A stretch of 64,000 nt of DNA from positions 11,723,096-11,787,095 of the forward strand of contig CM065298.1 in assembly GCA_032871835.1 (NCBI GenBank), in the 5' to 3' direction. Source of the stretch: Dipteronia dyeriana. Its lineage: Eukaryota; Streptophyta; Magnoliopsida; Sapindales; Sapindaceae. The position numbers and the translations under genes were made by a program. The notes beneath the pieces are model-generated. The model made no database searches. It was not told where the DNA came from and worked only from the letters and a program-made list of their open reading frames with translations. This document shows positions 35,160 to 49,470 of this stretch, in pieces (within the stretch, counting starts at the first letter, position 1; each line of letters opens with the position of its first letter).

Positions 35160-35572
35160 TGTTATAAGGATTTTTTGATAACATGACAAGTCAGCATGAT
35201 TAGATATGCCACGTCACGGTAGTAAGAAAATATCAACTCAAGCCAGTTAATATATGATCTCGAGGCCGAGTCAAGATTACCCAAGATGGTCGGGGAAACT
35301 AACCGATTGGGTACAAATAACCTGGTCGGGTACAGAGGACTTGGTCGGGACCATCCGATCGAGATCAAATAAGTCTAATCGGGATCAAACAATTGGTCAG
35401 TTGGACAACGCGTGAGAGATATTTAAGGAAACTACGACTCAAATACGAAGAGGAATTGTCTTACTTAAACAAGGAATCTAGAAATATATTCCAATACGGG
35501 GGAAATTATTATTTCCTCATGCATATTAAAGAGTCCAAATCAAACAACAAATCTACACTTCTAGAAGACTGT
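35160..35572 (+). repeat. Gypsy 3' LTR fragment fused to copia, B-C junction
   Basis: The LTR starts TGTTATAAGG after the purine tract but stops at the position equivalent to 15914-15917, where it joins the copia integrase through a shared ACA (35573-35575). The TATA box and downstream half of the LTR are missing. The gypsy and copia remnants face each other here. Confidence 0.8.
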
Positions 35573-36689
35573 ACAACCTAACTTGAATTCCCTGGCTGGC
35601 AAGATATGAAGTGAAAGCTATCCACTCTCCACCCATATCAGTGTGGAGATTTTTGATTTTGTTATCAAGTTGAAGTTCTACATTTCTTTGAAACTTAATG
35701 AATACACCTAAAGCATATGATTTCAATATTAGAGGAAACAACCATGTGAACCTGTTGTGAGTGTCTATGAAAGAAATATAGTATCGAAAACCTTTAGTCG
35801 AAGGCATGGGTGTTGGATCCCAAATATCTGAATATATTAGATCAAGAGGAGCTTTTGCGGTAATATCAATTCTTTGAAAAGCAATCTATGTAGTTTGCCA
35901 AGCTTACAAGAGTCACAAAAGTGTGGAACATGAAACTTATTGTTAAAATATATTTTATTTAACATTTTTGGGAGAATCAATGAGGTAGGATTCCCCAATT
36001 TGGCATGCCAAACATTGGCATTCACAGCAGCAAAAAAAGCTTGTTGTGACTTGAAGTGTAACATATTTCCAAGGCCTGTGTTCTTTGCAAAAGAAAAACA
36101 AGTAAAACCAGCATTCATGTCTCCATTTTTGCAAAGCTTGTTGTCATTGTTTTGCAACCTATATGCATTCTCATCAAGCTTTAAGCAATAGAGTCTATCT
36201 TTAAGAGTTCCTTAAAGCAAAACCCTCTTCGTTTTAAGATCCTTTATAACACATTTATCATCATAAAACTCAACACTAACTTTGTTATCAAATGTTAGTT
36301 TCGAGATGCTCAACAAATTCTTTGTTATTTGTGGTACATGTAAAACATTTTTAAAATGCTGTGTCTGAGTAAGATGTGTGTGAGGCTTGACAAAAATATT
36401 ACCAATGATAAGAATTGGAAGTTGATTTCAATTACCAACAAGGAGTTTGTCATTACCTCGATAGTTGAACCTCAATGAGAGGTTGTTCAGATCAAAGGTA
36501 ATATGGTTTGTGGCACCACTATTCACATATCAAGCTGGGTCATTGACTAATTCTGGTGTAGCAAGATAAGGCTGAACTTTGATGAAAGTTAACCTGAGAT
36601 TCTGGTTGAGTACTGAGCACATTTTCGTGTGATGATGACTGACCACACATCAACTGCCCATTAAACATTTGTTGTTAACTTACAAATGC

Positions 36690-37705
36690 CTAACTTAGTT
36701 GTGTTGGAGGACCTTGGAATCCTTGATCAAATCGGTGGTAGCACTTGAGAGCCCCATGTCCAGGCTTATTGCAAACCTGACAATGGATTCTACTTCTTCC
36801 ACCAAACTTGTTGTTCCTGCCTCTACCACGTTGGCCTCCTCTGTTTCCTTGAAAATTACCATCTCCTTGTCCTCTCTTTTCCTGTGAATTATTGATAACA
36901 CAGTTGGCTGAAGCTTGAACAACACCAGTTTGAATTGGTGAATCTAGATGCTCAAGTCTTTGTTTGTGCATCATCAGAACAAACTGTGCATCTTCAAAGC
37001 TCATGAATCTGTGTTGAGCAGTAATAACAGCTACAATGACATCGAAGTCATGTCCAAATCCATTAACCAAGCACATAAACAAATCATGATCTCTAACCTC
37101 TTCACCTGTAGCTATCACAGCATCTCCGATATTCTTTATTTTGAGATCAAATTCAGTTATAGTGTCCGAGCCTTTCTTAATTGATTGAAGCTGGTTTCTG
37201 AGTTGCATAGCTTTTGCCATAGATTGTTGTGTATATATTCTCTCTAGTCTACTCCAAGCATCAAAAGAAGTGTGACAACCAATGATTTGACATGGTACAC
37301 TCTCACTGATAGTTGAATAAATCCATCCTAGTAGCAGTTTATCAACTCTTTTCCATCTTGAAAATTCCTTGATCATGTGTTTTTCAATGATTTATCACCA
37401 GATTCACTAACTATTTCGACATTCACAAACTTATTTACAGGTTGATTCACACCACAGAGATAATGCTCAAGGTCTAAAGCTTGGATAATAGGAAGAATCT
37501 AACCTTTCCGGTAGATATAGTTGGATTTGTTTAGCTTTATTGGTAGATTGAAGTTTAAGCTCTTTATGAGAGATAAAACCTCCATTGTTGACGCCAATTG
37601 CTGCGAATCTTGACTTTGACCTGTGCTTTGACGTTGAACGATGAAATCATCTTCGTGAGAGTTTTGATTTGGATCAAGAAAGGAAGACTGTGACTGATTT
37701 GCCAT
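36690..37705 (-). pseudogene. copia gag, copy C
   Basis: The N-terminal piece runs from 37705 to about 37499, the C-terminal piece (37376-36690) is open for 228 residues and keeps the CCHC knuckle. Substitutions shared only with D are GCHTSF, TEFDLKIK and VIATGEE. Confidence 0.8.
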
Positions 37706-37732
37706 GACGTGAGTCTGATGTCTCTCATACCA

Positions 37733-38052
37733 TGTAAAACTTATAAAAGTTTGGTGAACACACAAAGGTGTTTGATAAAACTTCAATGAGAAAAGCAGAG
37801 TATGTGAATATTTTGATAACTTCATTAATGGAAGCTATCGGTGTGCATTACTTGATTGACTATGAATACAAGAGAGTCTGATATTTATATCAGATTACAA
37901 AGATCATACAAAAAGCATTTTCTTCCATTTTCAATTAACCAACAACCTAACTTCCTAACTAATTCTATTAACTAAAAACTGCCACATCAGCTATTAGATT
38001 CTAGTAGTAACTAACCTTCTTAGTTAACACATAACTGACACTAATACTAACA
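37733..38052 (-). repeat. copia 5' LTR, copy C
   Basis: 320 bp with TG...CA ends; primer binding site just inside as in copy A. Confidence 0.75.
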
Positions 38053-38386
38053 GATTAGTAAAGGTGCCGTTTGCTAACTATCTATCATCTGTTATCCTTA
38101 AGGAATGATCAGCAGATGATAGGTATAGTTAATTACAAGAGGTTGTACAATGATGCTCTATTCTTGGCTTCACCACATTATTCCTTGTTGTACAACGATT
38201 TTATGTTCTTGGCTTCACCACATCATTTCTTGTTATAGGCTTCTATATACTTAGCATGCTTGTGGGCTACTAGTAAGTGTTTCCAGAATACGTATGCTCT
38301 ACAAGAGGTATTTACTTTTGTAGTGCCACGTTAGGGAAAGTCTTCATAGGCGTGCAAATCTGCCATTCTTTCACAGATTAATATTA

Positions 38387-38772
38387 GAGCATCTCCAATA
38401 CAGTACTAAATTAGTGTGTTAATACTTCAATTTGACATAAAGTCCAAAAGCTTTCCTCCAATACAGTGCCAAATATTATGCCAAATTTGACATATGTTAT
38501 ATTGTGTGCCAAATTTAACACACATTATATCATATGCTAAATTTGGCACAGTAATAAATACATATTTTTTAATTACAAAAATACCATTATACATATTTTT
38601 AAATATTTTAAATAATTTAAATTTAATGTATATTAATGATATTTCAATCAAAATCTATTTCATCCAACAATTCTTCAGTATTTTAATGAATGTATTAATG
38701 GTAAATGTTGACTTTATAATTTAAATTAATAAAATAATAAATAAGCATGTTAAATACAACTGTACATTGGAG
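38387..38772. repeat. MITE-like element, copy C
   Basis: Copy of 3876-4261. Confidence 0.4.
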
Positions 38773-39964
38773 TCAGGGCCGGTCCTGAAATATCGATGGC
38801 CTGGGGTGAATCTCTTAAATGGGCCCCATATTCATTTTTATATTTTGAACCCGTAACGGGTTTGGATACGGATTTAAAGAAAAACCTACATCCAAACCCA
38901 CGAACCCACAAATTGATAAAAAAAAATGAAAGATTAAATATAATAATAAATTTTCCATCGATTTCAAGAATGATATTTTAAATAGCAAAGACCATTAATT
39001 CATTGGGAATTGTTGAACCATTTTTTCATATTTTAAAATTGTGCAATAAAATTATTTTCCTATGTAATGAGTCTCCCCTCAATTCATTATTTATTAATGT
39101 GGGCTTGTTTGGTGCAAACATAGATGGTTAAAGGGTAGAAACTATAATTCAGATAGGGATAGATGAACAATTGCATGTCATGCCAAAAACTAGAGCCACC
39201 CTTCAAGTCTATATGTGTGTCATGCCTTAGAAGTACAAATGCAAGTAAAAACTACTAGCCTTGGAAGGCCAACACCATACACTACAAAAAGTATTGCAAG
39301 TAGAAATGGCAACAGTTATGCCCTTATGCTTCTTCATTGCGATAAAAGTTCAAATGCAAGACCTAGCGTTTCTTTTATTCTTACTTTGTATTTGTAATTA
39401 GAATCAGTTACTTGGTGGTGTAATATGATTTGTTTCATTCAGCATTTATTATTCCTATAAAAATTCAATTGGCATTCGAGCTACACAATATCAATTCAGT
39501 TTGTGTTTTATTATTATATTCTATTTACCATAATCACAAACTGCTCAAACTATGCCAAAAAAATATAATTAAAAAAAAATACATAAGCTTTTCCTTACAT
39601 GATCCTCATAAAAAGAAAAACTTCGATTTTGATAAGTTTGTATAGCTACCATATGATTTTTTTATTGATGTGTGAAAAGAAAATACATGCTACTCATTCA
39701 ATATGTTATATATGGGAAACAATGAACACCTCTTTAAAAGCAAGAGGCTCAACAAATGAATAACCAAAACAAAAAGTTTGACTGAGGATCCCATATAGAG
39801 AGAGCAAGTCAAGGAAGTAGTAATGTTAGGTTATAAATGAATGCAGTTCAACCCTTAGCTAATAAAATTGATTGGACTAGTTAATATTGGACCACAACCA
39901 GGCCTGATCGGTCATTGGACTGATTGGATTAGTTTATTAGGCCTAGGAAGTGTATATATGTGTA

Positions 39965-40125
39965 GGGGTGGGCATAAACCAACCAACCGAACCGGTCAAA
40001 TCGGTTTTTTTTTTTGTTTTAATTAGTTGATCGGTTTATTTCGATTGATTTTTTAGAAAACCGACATATTCGGTTTTTTTTCCCCGGTTTAGTTCTCAAA
40101 ACCGGTAAAACCGAACCGGTAATAA

Positions 40126-40162
<37 letters not shown>

Positions 40163-42275
40163 GTCATTAGTCATCACTCATCTAACCCTTCAGACCATCT
40201 CTGTTCTCTTTGCTCAAATCTAACCTAGCTCGCCGCACATCTCTCTCTATCCTCAACGTTGCACTTCTCAAGTCTGATCTCCCCAGTCCTCAGTCCTCAA
40301 CGCTGCGGCCGGCCATTAGCGACTTTCAACCTCTCTCTTGGTCTCAGGTACAAAATATATGAGTAATATGACTATATCGTTCTCTTGTTGATTTAATTGA
40401 GATTGTAAATCTATGTTGGATGATTTTTCAGGTATATTTGGAAATGGATCACATATAAGAAAGTTGATTTAATTGAGATTGTAAATTGTTTGTTTGTCTG
40501 ATCTTGCAGTGTCTCCTTCTGCTGGATTTCCTGATCATCCACACAGAGGTTCTTGAATCAATGTTTTGTATGTTTTCTGGATAATATTCTTTTTATTATT
40601 ATTATTCTAATGATGATTCTTTTTTTCATTTCAGGTTTTGAGACTGTCACATACATGCTACAAGTATTTTCTTTTGTTCAAAAATAATTATTTCATTTTT
40701 TTTTAATTTGGATAGTTACAAGAATAAAATGTGGTTTTTTTTTTGAGGATTTCAAGGAGGTATCACTCATCAAGATTTTACAGGACACAAGGGCATTATT
40801 CATACCGGAGATATGCAACGGATGACAGTCGAAAGAGGCATAATCCACTCTGAAATGCCTGCTGGTGATAGACCCCAAAAGGGTCTTCAACTTTGGATCA
40901 ATCTTTCATCTAAAGATAAAATGTAACCGATTTTCCCTATAAATTTAGATTATCTGAATTATTTCATTCCTTGATGAAGCATAGTTGTTATTTGTTGAAA
41001 AACTGATTTCAGGATTGAACCAAGGTATCAAGAACTTTTGAGTGAGGATATAAAAAGAGCAGAGAATGATGGGGTTGAAGTATGAGTGATCACCGGAGAA
41101 TCAATAGGAGTTCGGTCCCCAGTTTACATAAGAACTCCAGCAATGTATTTGGATTTCAGTCTAAAACTCAGTCACTTTTTTTTTTAAAAAAATTCAGTGT
41201 ATGTCCATAAATTATAAAAATACCCCTGAATTTGATTTTTTCTTTAAAACTGAAAGCAAACTTGAAATCATGACTAAAATCTGGAACCAAATTTAAAATC
41301 ACGACTAGAAACTTGAAATTTGAAATATTGTCTAAAAACATGAAATTTTGAAACTTGAAATCTTGAAACTTGAAATCTTGAAACTTGAAATCTTGCTTAA
41401 ATTGAAATGTTAAAACTTGAAATGTTCTGGTTTTTGATTTTTTCGTTTTCAAATTTTGAAACTTGAAATCTTGTCTAAATTGAAATGTTGAAACTTGAAA
41501 TCTCGACTAAATTGAAATGTTGAAACTTGAAATGTTCTAGGTTTCTAGGTATTTCGTTTTCTTCCATTTTTTTTGCAGATTTAATCACCTGCGGAGGGGG
41601 AGCTCGACGGCGTTGCTGGACGGTCGTGAAGCCCAGGCGACCGCACACCGGCACTCCGGTAAGCCGTTGATGACGTGTGAGAAAGGAGAGGATAGAGAAA
41701 GAGAGATGAGTGAAAGAAAGAGAGAAAGAAGAGAGAGAGAGGTACGGGGAGAGAGAGAGGAGGCCGGCGACGGTTCGTCTGCACACCGTCGACGTGAGAA
41801 AGAGATCGGGGAGAGAGAGAGGAAAGAAGAGAGGAAAAAAAAGAGAAAAGAGAGAGAAAGTGTTTGGGAATGTTTTTTATATGAGGACATTCAAGTAATT
41901 TCTAAAAAAAGTGGCTATTAACAAATAAATTTTCGTATGTTGTTAAAAACAAAATTTTTATAATAATTGTGGTCATTTTTAACAATTTCCACTAATTTTG
42001 TATTATATTTGGTGTTTCTTTTTGAATTTAGTTAAAATTGGCCCATTAGGCCCACTAAATGGAAAAAGTTGTGTAATTGAAAATCTAGAAATTCGGTCTG
42101 CTAGGCCCAAAACTGAAAAAACCGAACTGAATCGAACTGGTCCAATTCGGTTGGTTTTTTTATCGGTTGGTAAATGTCAATTTGATTGGATCGGTTCACT
42201 TTTTTAAAAACCGGACTTTATCGATTTTTAATCGGTTCTATAAAAAAACGAACCGATCCAATCAACGCCCACCCC
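39965..42275. mobile_element. Putative DNA element with pirin exons, copy C
   Basis: GGGGTGGGC/GCCCACCCC ends; (TA)n has 16 units (40127-40158). Confidence 0.4.
40510..41169 (+). pseudogene. Pirin-like gene fragment, copy C
   Basis: Same four pieces and same lesions as A and B; DFTGHKG as in B. Confidence 0.8.
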
Positions 42276-42966
42276 AAAAACCTTAGCCACCCTCTAACAA
42301 CCACCATCAACCCAGAACTACCATCACCAATCCACATTTTCCTCTTCTTCAACATTCAAACTCTAAGACTAAAAATCATCAACACCAAACCAAAATAATA
42401 ATTAAAAAAACAAATCGAAAAACCGAAAAACAAAATAAAAAAAAATCCAATTCCAACACCATATCACCACCATCAACATTATCACCAAACCCGGATTTGA
42501 ATCAAGTTTGATGTTGGTGTGGTGTTTCTAAAACCCTACATCAAGTCAAGAAACAAAATCAAAATCGAGAACAGTCGTTGAAGAGAGAGAGAAGAGATGG
42601 GAAGAATGAGAAAGGGATCGATGGCGGCAACGGTTGTTGAAATGGCAGTGACGCAAAGCTGAAGTTGAAGAAGAATAAAAGGTGGATGAAAAACATATGT
42701 TTTGGATTTCATGTTTATAGGTTTAAATGTGTTTTTTTTTTAACTTTGTAATATTAATTTTTTAATTTTTGTTAATATATATATATATATATAAATTATA
42801 ATACAAATATTTTTTAAAATTATTTATTGTTTTGTGCTGACACATGTGCAACTTAACACATCATAAATGAGATAACAAAAATAATCAGCTAATCATTAAC
42901 GTTGACTCACTTTTGACAGACGGATGGAGCATTTCAATAAATTTATAGGAAAATCCCATTTCATTT

Positions 42967-43081
42967 TAGGGATGAAAATTATCCTCATCCCTTCCCATTT
43001 CCCTATTCTCTATAAAAAACATGCCCCCAATGGTGATGGAGAAGTGGGATTTGGGTATCCGGAGATAAATGCCCATCCCTA
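42967..43081. repeat. Small MITE-like element, copy C
   Basis: Copy of 8451-8566 with TAGGGATG/CATCCCTA ends. Confidence 0.45.
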
Positions 43082-43382
43082 CTCTTGAGGCATAGATGGT
43101 GAATTCTGTAGTTCCTGTGAAAGAAAGAGATATTAACTATTTTCCTTATATGAAAGTTTCTTTTCATTCTATGTTATTCAATAATAAGCTAGCATTCCAA
43201 GCCCGAAATTTACATGTTCCCTGTAATTCTTCTCAGCTTCTCTGGACAAGAGTTTCTCAGTTAATTTTTAAATAAAAAAAGGGGAAAAAAACAAGAGTTT
43301 TTTTTGTTGTGCCTATGTATTTGACTTTTCAAAATGTTCCAAGAATTGAAAAAAAGTATACGGGATAGGGTTGATTTACGTC

Positions 43383-44118
43383 CAGTTTGACATTGCTTCT
43401 CCAGCTGCTTTTGGGGTTAAAAGTGATTCCGGACCAAAGACAGGGTGTTTGGTAAAATCATAGGGAAGTTCTTTTGGTCACTTTTAGCTTCTCTCAACTG
43501 AGTTTTTGAGAAGCTACAAATACATATTTTTGGATTTTGGCTTTTACTTTTAGAAAACGTGCTACAGTAATATTAAATGAAATTGTGTTAACTTTCCAAC
43601 TTTGTCCTTGTCTTTAACAAAATTTACCAAAAAAAATTGGGTTTACATTGTTGTATAAAAAAATTATTGCCATAACTATATAATTTTTTTTGGCTAATTA
43701 ATTCAATAAAGTAGAATAAAAAAATTAAAGAAATGAAGTAGAATAAAATAAATAAATAAATAAATATAGAAATGAGGCTAATTAATTCAATAAAGTGAAA
43801 TAAAAATGAGACTAAATTAGTTCAATAAAGTACCATAATTATATAACACTTATCACTAAATACAAATAAACAAGAAAAATATAAAGTAAATCTCATTAGC
43901 ACTATTTAGATGTCATGTCCTTTTAGTAATTTTATACATTCACAACATTTTTTACTTCAGTTTACCAAACACATTGAAATCGTGTTTAGTTCTCACAGCA
44001 CTTTTGAAAATCAGTTTACCAAACACTTATATGATTCTTCCTACAGTAATTCCAAAAACAATTTCCCTTACAGCAATTCTAAAAGCACTTCTCCTCACAA
44101 CACAACAATGCCAAACTG
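43383..44118. repeat. MITE-like element with CAGTTTGRCATT ends, copy C
   Basis: Copy of 8868-9604. Confidence 0.55.
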
Positions 44119-44366
44119 GGCCGTAATGATATGCTCTCACATCCACAATACCAAGTTACGGTTTGGAGTATTTTTTCACCAAAAAGTCGAATTATTGAAA
44201 TATTTCAAAAAATTAAAATTAAAAAGGGTGTAGGGAGAACATTTTCACCCACTGTCCAAATACTGTATGTAGAACTATAATAAACTAAATTACAATAGTT
44301 TGATTAGAACTGATGGCCAAAAGCAGTTGTTATTTCTGATGAATTAATTTGTTTATAATATAAATT

Positions 44367-44836
44367 TCATTTCTGCTCTGCAACACTGATGACTTCCGTG
44401 TGTCCAACCTTTTTCCTCAAGCTGGTGGCCAACTTCACAGCATCAACTCCTTCTCCAATTACCAAAACTTTACCTCTCTCTGCTCCTTCCAATCCTACAA
44501 AGCTCACGCCTGCATATACAAGTTCCAATATTAATTGTATATATATACATATATAAAAACATTTTTTGATTCGATCTTGTATATAATTGCAACAATATTG
44601 CCTTGCATTTTGCATAAACATTAATTGATTAGTACATACCATCTGCTTTCGCAACCAGCTTGAGTGACTCGGTGCGACATTTCTGGCAACTCATCTGGAC
44701 CTTCAATACAATCTTTTGCTGCACAAACACACTTACACAATTCAAATCAACTAGTAAATTAATTAAGAAGATAGCATTCCAATTATGCAAAGTTATTAAT
44801 TAAGCGTGCATGGTATTTGCTAGTACGTACCTTCAA
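44367..44836 (-). pseudogene. Small HMA-domain (HIPP-like) gene lacking an ATG, copy C
   Basis: Exons 44836-44831 (partial, TTGAAG), 44718-44650 and 44509-44367, with the same splice sites and MSCQKC loop as the other copies. Confidence 0.7.
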
Positions 44837-45836
44837 TTTCGAATGGAATGCTGTGCCTGTGCAGATCAAAACCTATATCCCTTATATATAGATATAGAAT
44901 ACAACAAATTGAAATTACTTGATGCTTAAGTTGTAATATCTGGTGTAAACTAATTAAGGTCCCATAAAGTCACAAGTGGTTGTTGTTTCACTTACCTTAT
45001 TTTAACTCCGTCAATGCCTTCATAGTTTCATGCCTTCCTAGACTAGTTTACGCTCAAAAGTCAACAGTCAAGTGTCCGTACCGAGGCTTTCTTGGCGATG
45101 AGATAGAAAAATTCACATCAATAAATGAATTTAAACTCCAACCATATATTCAATGCTAAGAAATAGAAATGAATGATTTATTTGGGAGACGATTTTTTCC
45201 CCAAATAGGGATGTGGATTTGGGACTTGTGGGGAAAAATCTCATCCGTTGAGAGTATTCTACTAAGGAAGATTATATCCTAAAATTTTGGATATATTAAC
45301 TATGCAATAAGAATTACCCATAATTAAGACTTAAGAACTCATTTGGTGCGCTATACCTTATTGTATTAGGAGTTCGTTTGTTACACTGTATTGTATTGTA
45401 TTGTATTAGATTATATTGGATGGTTATTAAGCTACAATTTAGTTCAAGAGACAAAACTAAATTGTAGCTTCAATCTCTTGTAGCTTCAATCTCTTGTAGC
45501 TTGAGCTTCCCTAGCTTCCTTGGATCAACCAAACCTTGCCCTAGCTTATCAAATCTTGAAGAAATCAGTATAGAAATGAAGAGAGAACCCCAAAATCGTC
45601 CAAGGGTAGAGATGGTCTGGTGTGTTTTTCAATTCTCAGATCCCTTTTCTCTCACCTCTCTCTCTTCACTTTATAGGCAACAAAAAGCCCCCCCACTTGT
45701 GTAGGAGGGTCCCAAAGATACCCTCTCATCCTCTAGGAACATCTCTCCTCTATGTTTAATCAGAGATAAGAGAGGGGGTCCTACAGTAAAGCCACTCATC
45801 TGTTCAGGAAACAGAGTATTCAAAATCTGCCATAAT

Positions 45837-46163
45837 GTGCGGTTCACTTCGACACATCGTACCGCACATCAATTTAATTTTGGTTGCTGAAATCTTACGC
45901 AGTACGTGATGCGGTTCGCGCTTCCTTCCGGTGCTGTTTGCGTACTGCACTTGAAGCCTTATACAATTTCCTCTGCCATCTCACGCGGTATGAAGTGTGG
46001 TTCACTTCGACGTCGCGTACCACACTTATTCTGCTGCTCCTGTGCGGTTCACTTCGACGCCTCGTACCGCACTTCCGTCTAGTTTTTCTGCTATTCTGCT
46101 GTTCTGCTGTGCGGTACGAAATGTAGTACGCACTTTCTTCTAGTGCGGTACGCGTACCGCACT
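45837..46163. repeat. Hairpin array, copy C
   Basis: Six inverted repeats as in copy B, palindrome at 46142-46163. Confidence 0.75.
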
Positions 46164-46331
46164 TCTCATTCTATATTGAGCTAAAACCTTCTTTTCACTC
46201 TGAAAGCTCCCGGTTTCACACAAGGATAACTCCTGGATATAGAGGACCTGTTTAAGTACTTAGAACATCAAAATATGGAGTTTGCAAAGAAAACGAGAGC
46301 AAAACTATACAAAATGACGGGTACGTAAAGC

Positions 46332-46694
46332 ATGAAAAACGAGCTTATCAATGACAAAAAGTTCCATGGTCAGTACACTAACTATACTTCTCTCACCAAG
46401 AGACAAGAGGAAATCCTGGCAATCGTAGAAGACCAGAAGATGGTCAAATATCCTCTTGGACAGTCAGTCTATGCTCGAAGAAACGTGACAAAATACTGTA
46501 GGTTCCACAAAGAAATTGGCCACGACACATCAAAGTGCTACCAACTAAGAGACCACATTGAGACACTCATCATGGAGGATCGCCTTAAAGATTTAATTCT
46601 TAAAAGGACAGACGATCAACCAATGGAAAATCAGGAAAAGAAGCGAAACCCGAGCCGAGACAACGGCGAAGGGACGATCAACATTATCTTGTGA
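46332..46694 (+). pseudogene. Ty3/gypsy gag C-terminal fragment, copy C
   Basis: Open 120-residue frame, protein identical to copy B. Confidence 0.75.
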
Positions 46695-46869
46695 AGACCC
46701 TACACAAGCTCATGGATGACGGAACTTAGTCTTAAAAAAAAAGTGATCGAGAATTATCTTGAGCGAAAGACCATGACATCGATCGAACCAAGACAATCAG
46801 AAATTATCCTGAGCAAAGAGTCGGGACACCGACTGGTTTAAAAAAAAACCTACTATTCAGGGAGATAGC

Positions 46870-48974
46870 TGTTGAGGTTTATGCCCTAAAGTTGTAATTT
46901 GTAAATGAATTTATGAAATAAGTAAAAGGAAAAGTTCAGTTCATTCTTGTTGTGTTGTTTATTTTATAACTTGTGCATATATTTAACATCCAAGATTGCC
47001 GGATGTAATCTTGAACTGTGTATATAAGTGTCATATACGGATGGATACAGTAAGAGATGTGCAATCTAAAGAGTCCATACATATCAAATAAAACTGGGTA
47101 CTTTATTTGCGGTTAATCTATAGTTGTGATCCATTCCGTAATGTATGATGATTCTATCCTGAATCATTCATATAAGATATGGGAATTGAGGCACCTTGTA
47201 TGATGTGATCATATAGAACTGGGCCATGATCTATATGAATCGCTCACCAAGATCCGTTTACCGATGAGATTCATATATATCAACTAATGATGACTATATG
47301 TGGGTGATCTTAATCATAAGTGTCTTATCGACTCCTTCAGGTTAGATTGTGGTCTTTGATATACCATGGGTGAGGTCGGATGTTGTTCCCGATCAATATG
47401 CTCCGTATATTGGGACTGCGGTTTGGTTTGTGGCTAGGAATGTTTGTACACAATAGTGGAATCTACTCCTTCTTGTGAGAAGTAGATGGTAGTTCCCTAA
47501 AGGTTGATTCGAGGCTTGGATAATATGAGCGCTCTCTTAATTCCGTAAGGAAATAAGATTTATTGTCCATTAGAGAATCAACAGTACTTAAAGTATATAT
47601 GTAATTAGAGGGGTATAACGGACATTATGACCCAGCTCTAATTATGAACTACTGTGGAGGATCACACCATGTGTAATAGTTATATCGATGGATACCGAGT
47701 TGTATCAGTCTGTGTAAAATAGGCTACAGTTGAGAGAGTGCAGCTTCATATTTTTTAGTGGAATAACACCGGAGTTAATAATTAATGAATATTAATTAAA
47801 GAGTTTAATTAATGATTCTGATGATCATTGGAGCTCAAAATACTGTAGGTCCATTAGGTCCATTAGGTCCCCTTGCTAGCCCGATCGATTTAAGTAACAA
47901 GGGTCACGGTTAAACAATTGGATAGTCCAATTAGATATGTTACGAAAGTGACACGTGTTTATTCGAGAATTAATTGAATAATGAGATTATTTAATTAATT
48001 AATGTTAATAGTTAAATTAATTAAATAATTAGATTATTTAATTATATTGATAATTATGAATTATAAATTAACTATTAATTAGAGGGTGTTAGTTGATATA
48101 TAGATTTAGGTGAAGATAAAATAATAGGATTAATTTATTTTTATTAAATCATTTATCTAAGTATTTGAATTTAAGTTTAAATTTAAAAATACTTATTATC
48201 ACTTTTGATATATTTGATATATTTAAAAAGAATAATTAATAGATTTATATCAATTAATAACATAATAGTTTGTATAAAAGTTTATATCGGATGTAATTTA
48301 TATGCATGTAAAACGATATACATAATAATTTGCATCAAAGACGATGTGCGTGAAACATCATGATCAACGCATAACAATTATTGCAGTCGCAAATTTTAAA
48401 AAGCTACTGGGTATGGGTTGGTATTGTAGAGAGAATTCAAAAAGGTTTTTGATAATATATATATTGTGTAAAGAGAGCGACACATCGATTGAAAAAAAAA
48501 GTTTTTTTTACACCGCACACCATTGAAACAAAAATAAAAATAATATTATTTTTATAACTAGAATTGTTCTAGTTAATTTTCTCTTAGAAGAAAGAGTTTC
48601 TTCAATTTTCTTTACATTCTCCATTCAAGTTCTTAAGACCGTGACGCGTTCACACGCAGTTACCAGTTCCGGGAGATAGCGAGGAAGATCAAGTGGTTCA
48701 GACAGAAGTACATCGTAAAGTGAAGAAATCTCCAAACGTTGGTAAGATTAGTTCAGACAGGAACATATTATAAAGTGAAGGAGCCTCCAAACGTTGGTAT
48801 AATTTTCTTTTTCCGATTATATTGATTTCAATTTCCTGTGTTTACATATTGTATGTATTAGTTCCGAAAAATAATTACGATCCCAAGTTCACTAGTCACA
48901 AATACAGATTATGATCTGTATTAAAAATTTTAAAACCTAGTTCCGCTGCGTAACCGGTGAACGAGGTTCCAACA
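46870..48974 (+). mobile_element. Solo LTR of about 2.1 kb, copy C
   Basis: TGTTG...CAACA ends with ATAGC/ATAAC flanks. Confidence 0.7.
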
Positions 48975-49470
48975 ATAACTTAGTTGCTTTTAGTCTTTGT
49001 TTAATATATTTTAAGTTTGTTTTTTTAGCTTTTCTAGTTATTTTTAGTATTGTTAATTTTCAGATCAATAAATAAAGAAGCCGAGAATGGTGTTCAAATT
49101 CTTAATAATCATATTTGTTATCAAAGATAAACTCGCAGCGACGACACCTACCATGGTGGGTGAAGGTGCCCGAGAGGCTGAGAAGTAGGGGGTTAGAGAC
49201 CTGACGCGCCTGTCGAATTGTCTGAGTGCATATAGAGCACTGTCAGCAATCCGACCACCCCGAGTTGTCGGTTTTACTGGGAAAAAACACTCGGGTAAGC
49301 AATCAGGGAAAACCTGGTGAAATACATCTGGTTGTGTTAGTATCGCACTAACGATTCGGCCAAACCCTTGTAAATAGATAAAACTGGGAGACGTCCTTGG
49401 TGACTTTGTTTTCGTGGAAAAAACAGGAAAAAATAGAGCAAAGTTCCCAGAGCACCTCTTGGCAGAAGAC

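Larger units (their letters stand above)
20741..35572. repeat. Core tandem unit, copy B
   Basis: Second copy of the core, about 14.83 kb, preceded by the long-unit extension on its left and fused to copy C on its right. It carries private changes absent from A, C and D, such as the gag stop near 22033 and TTAATTATGCAATC near 30470. Confidence 0.95.
35573..38052 (-). mobile_element. Truncated Ty1/copia retrotransposon, copy C
   Basis: As in A, but the integrase ends 13 bp earlier, at the gypsy LTR junction, instead of at the hAT end. First two catalytic Asp contexts present (FIDTHNRF, LHTDMGGEW). GAG-pre-integrase piece at 36157-35837. Confidence 0.85.
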
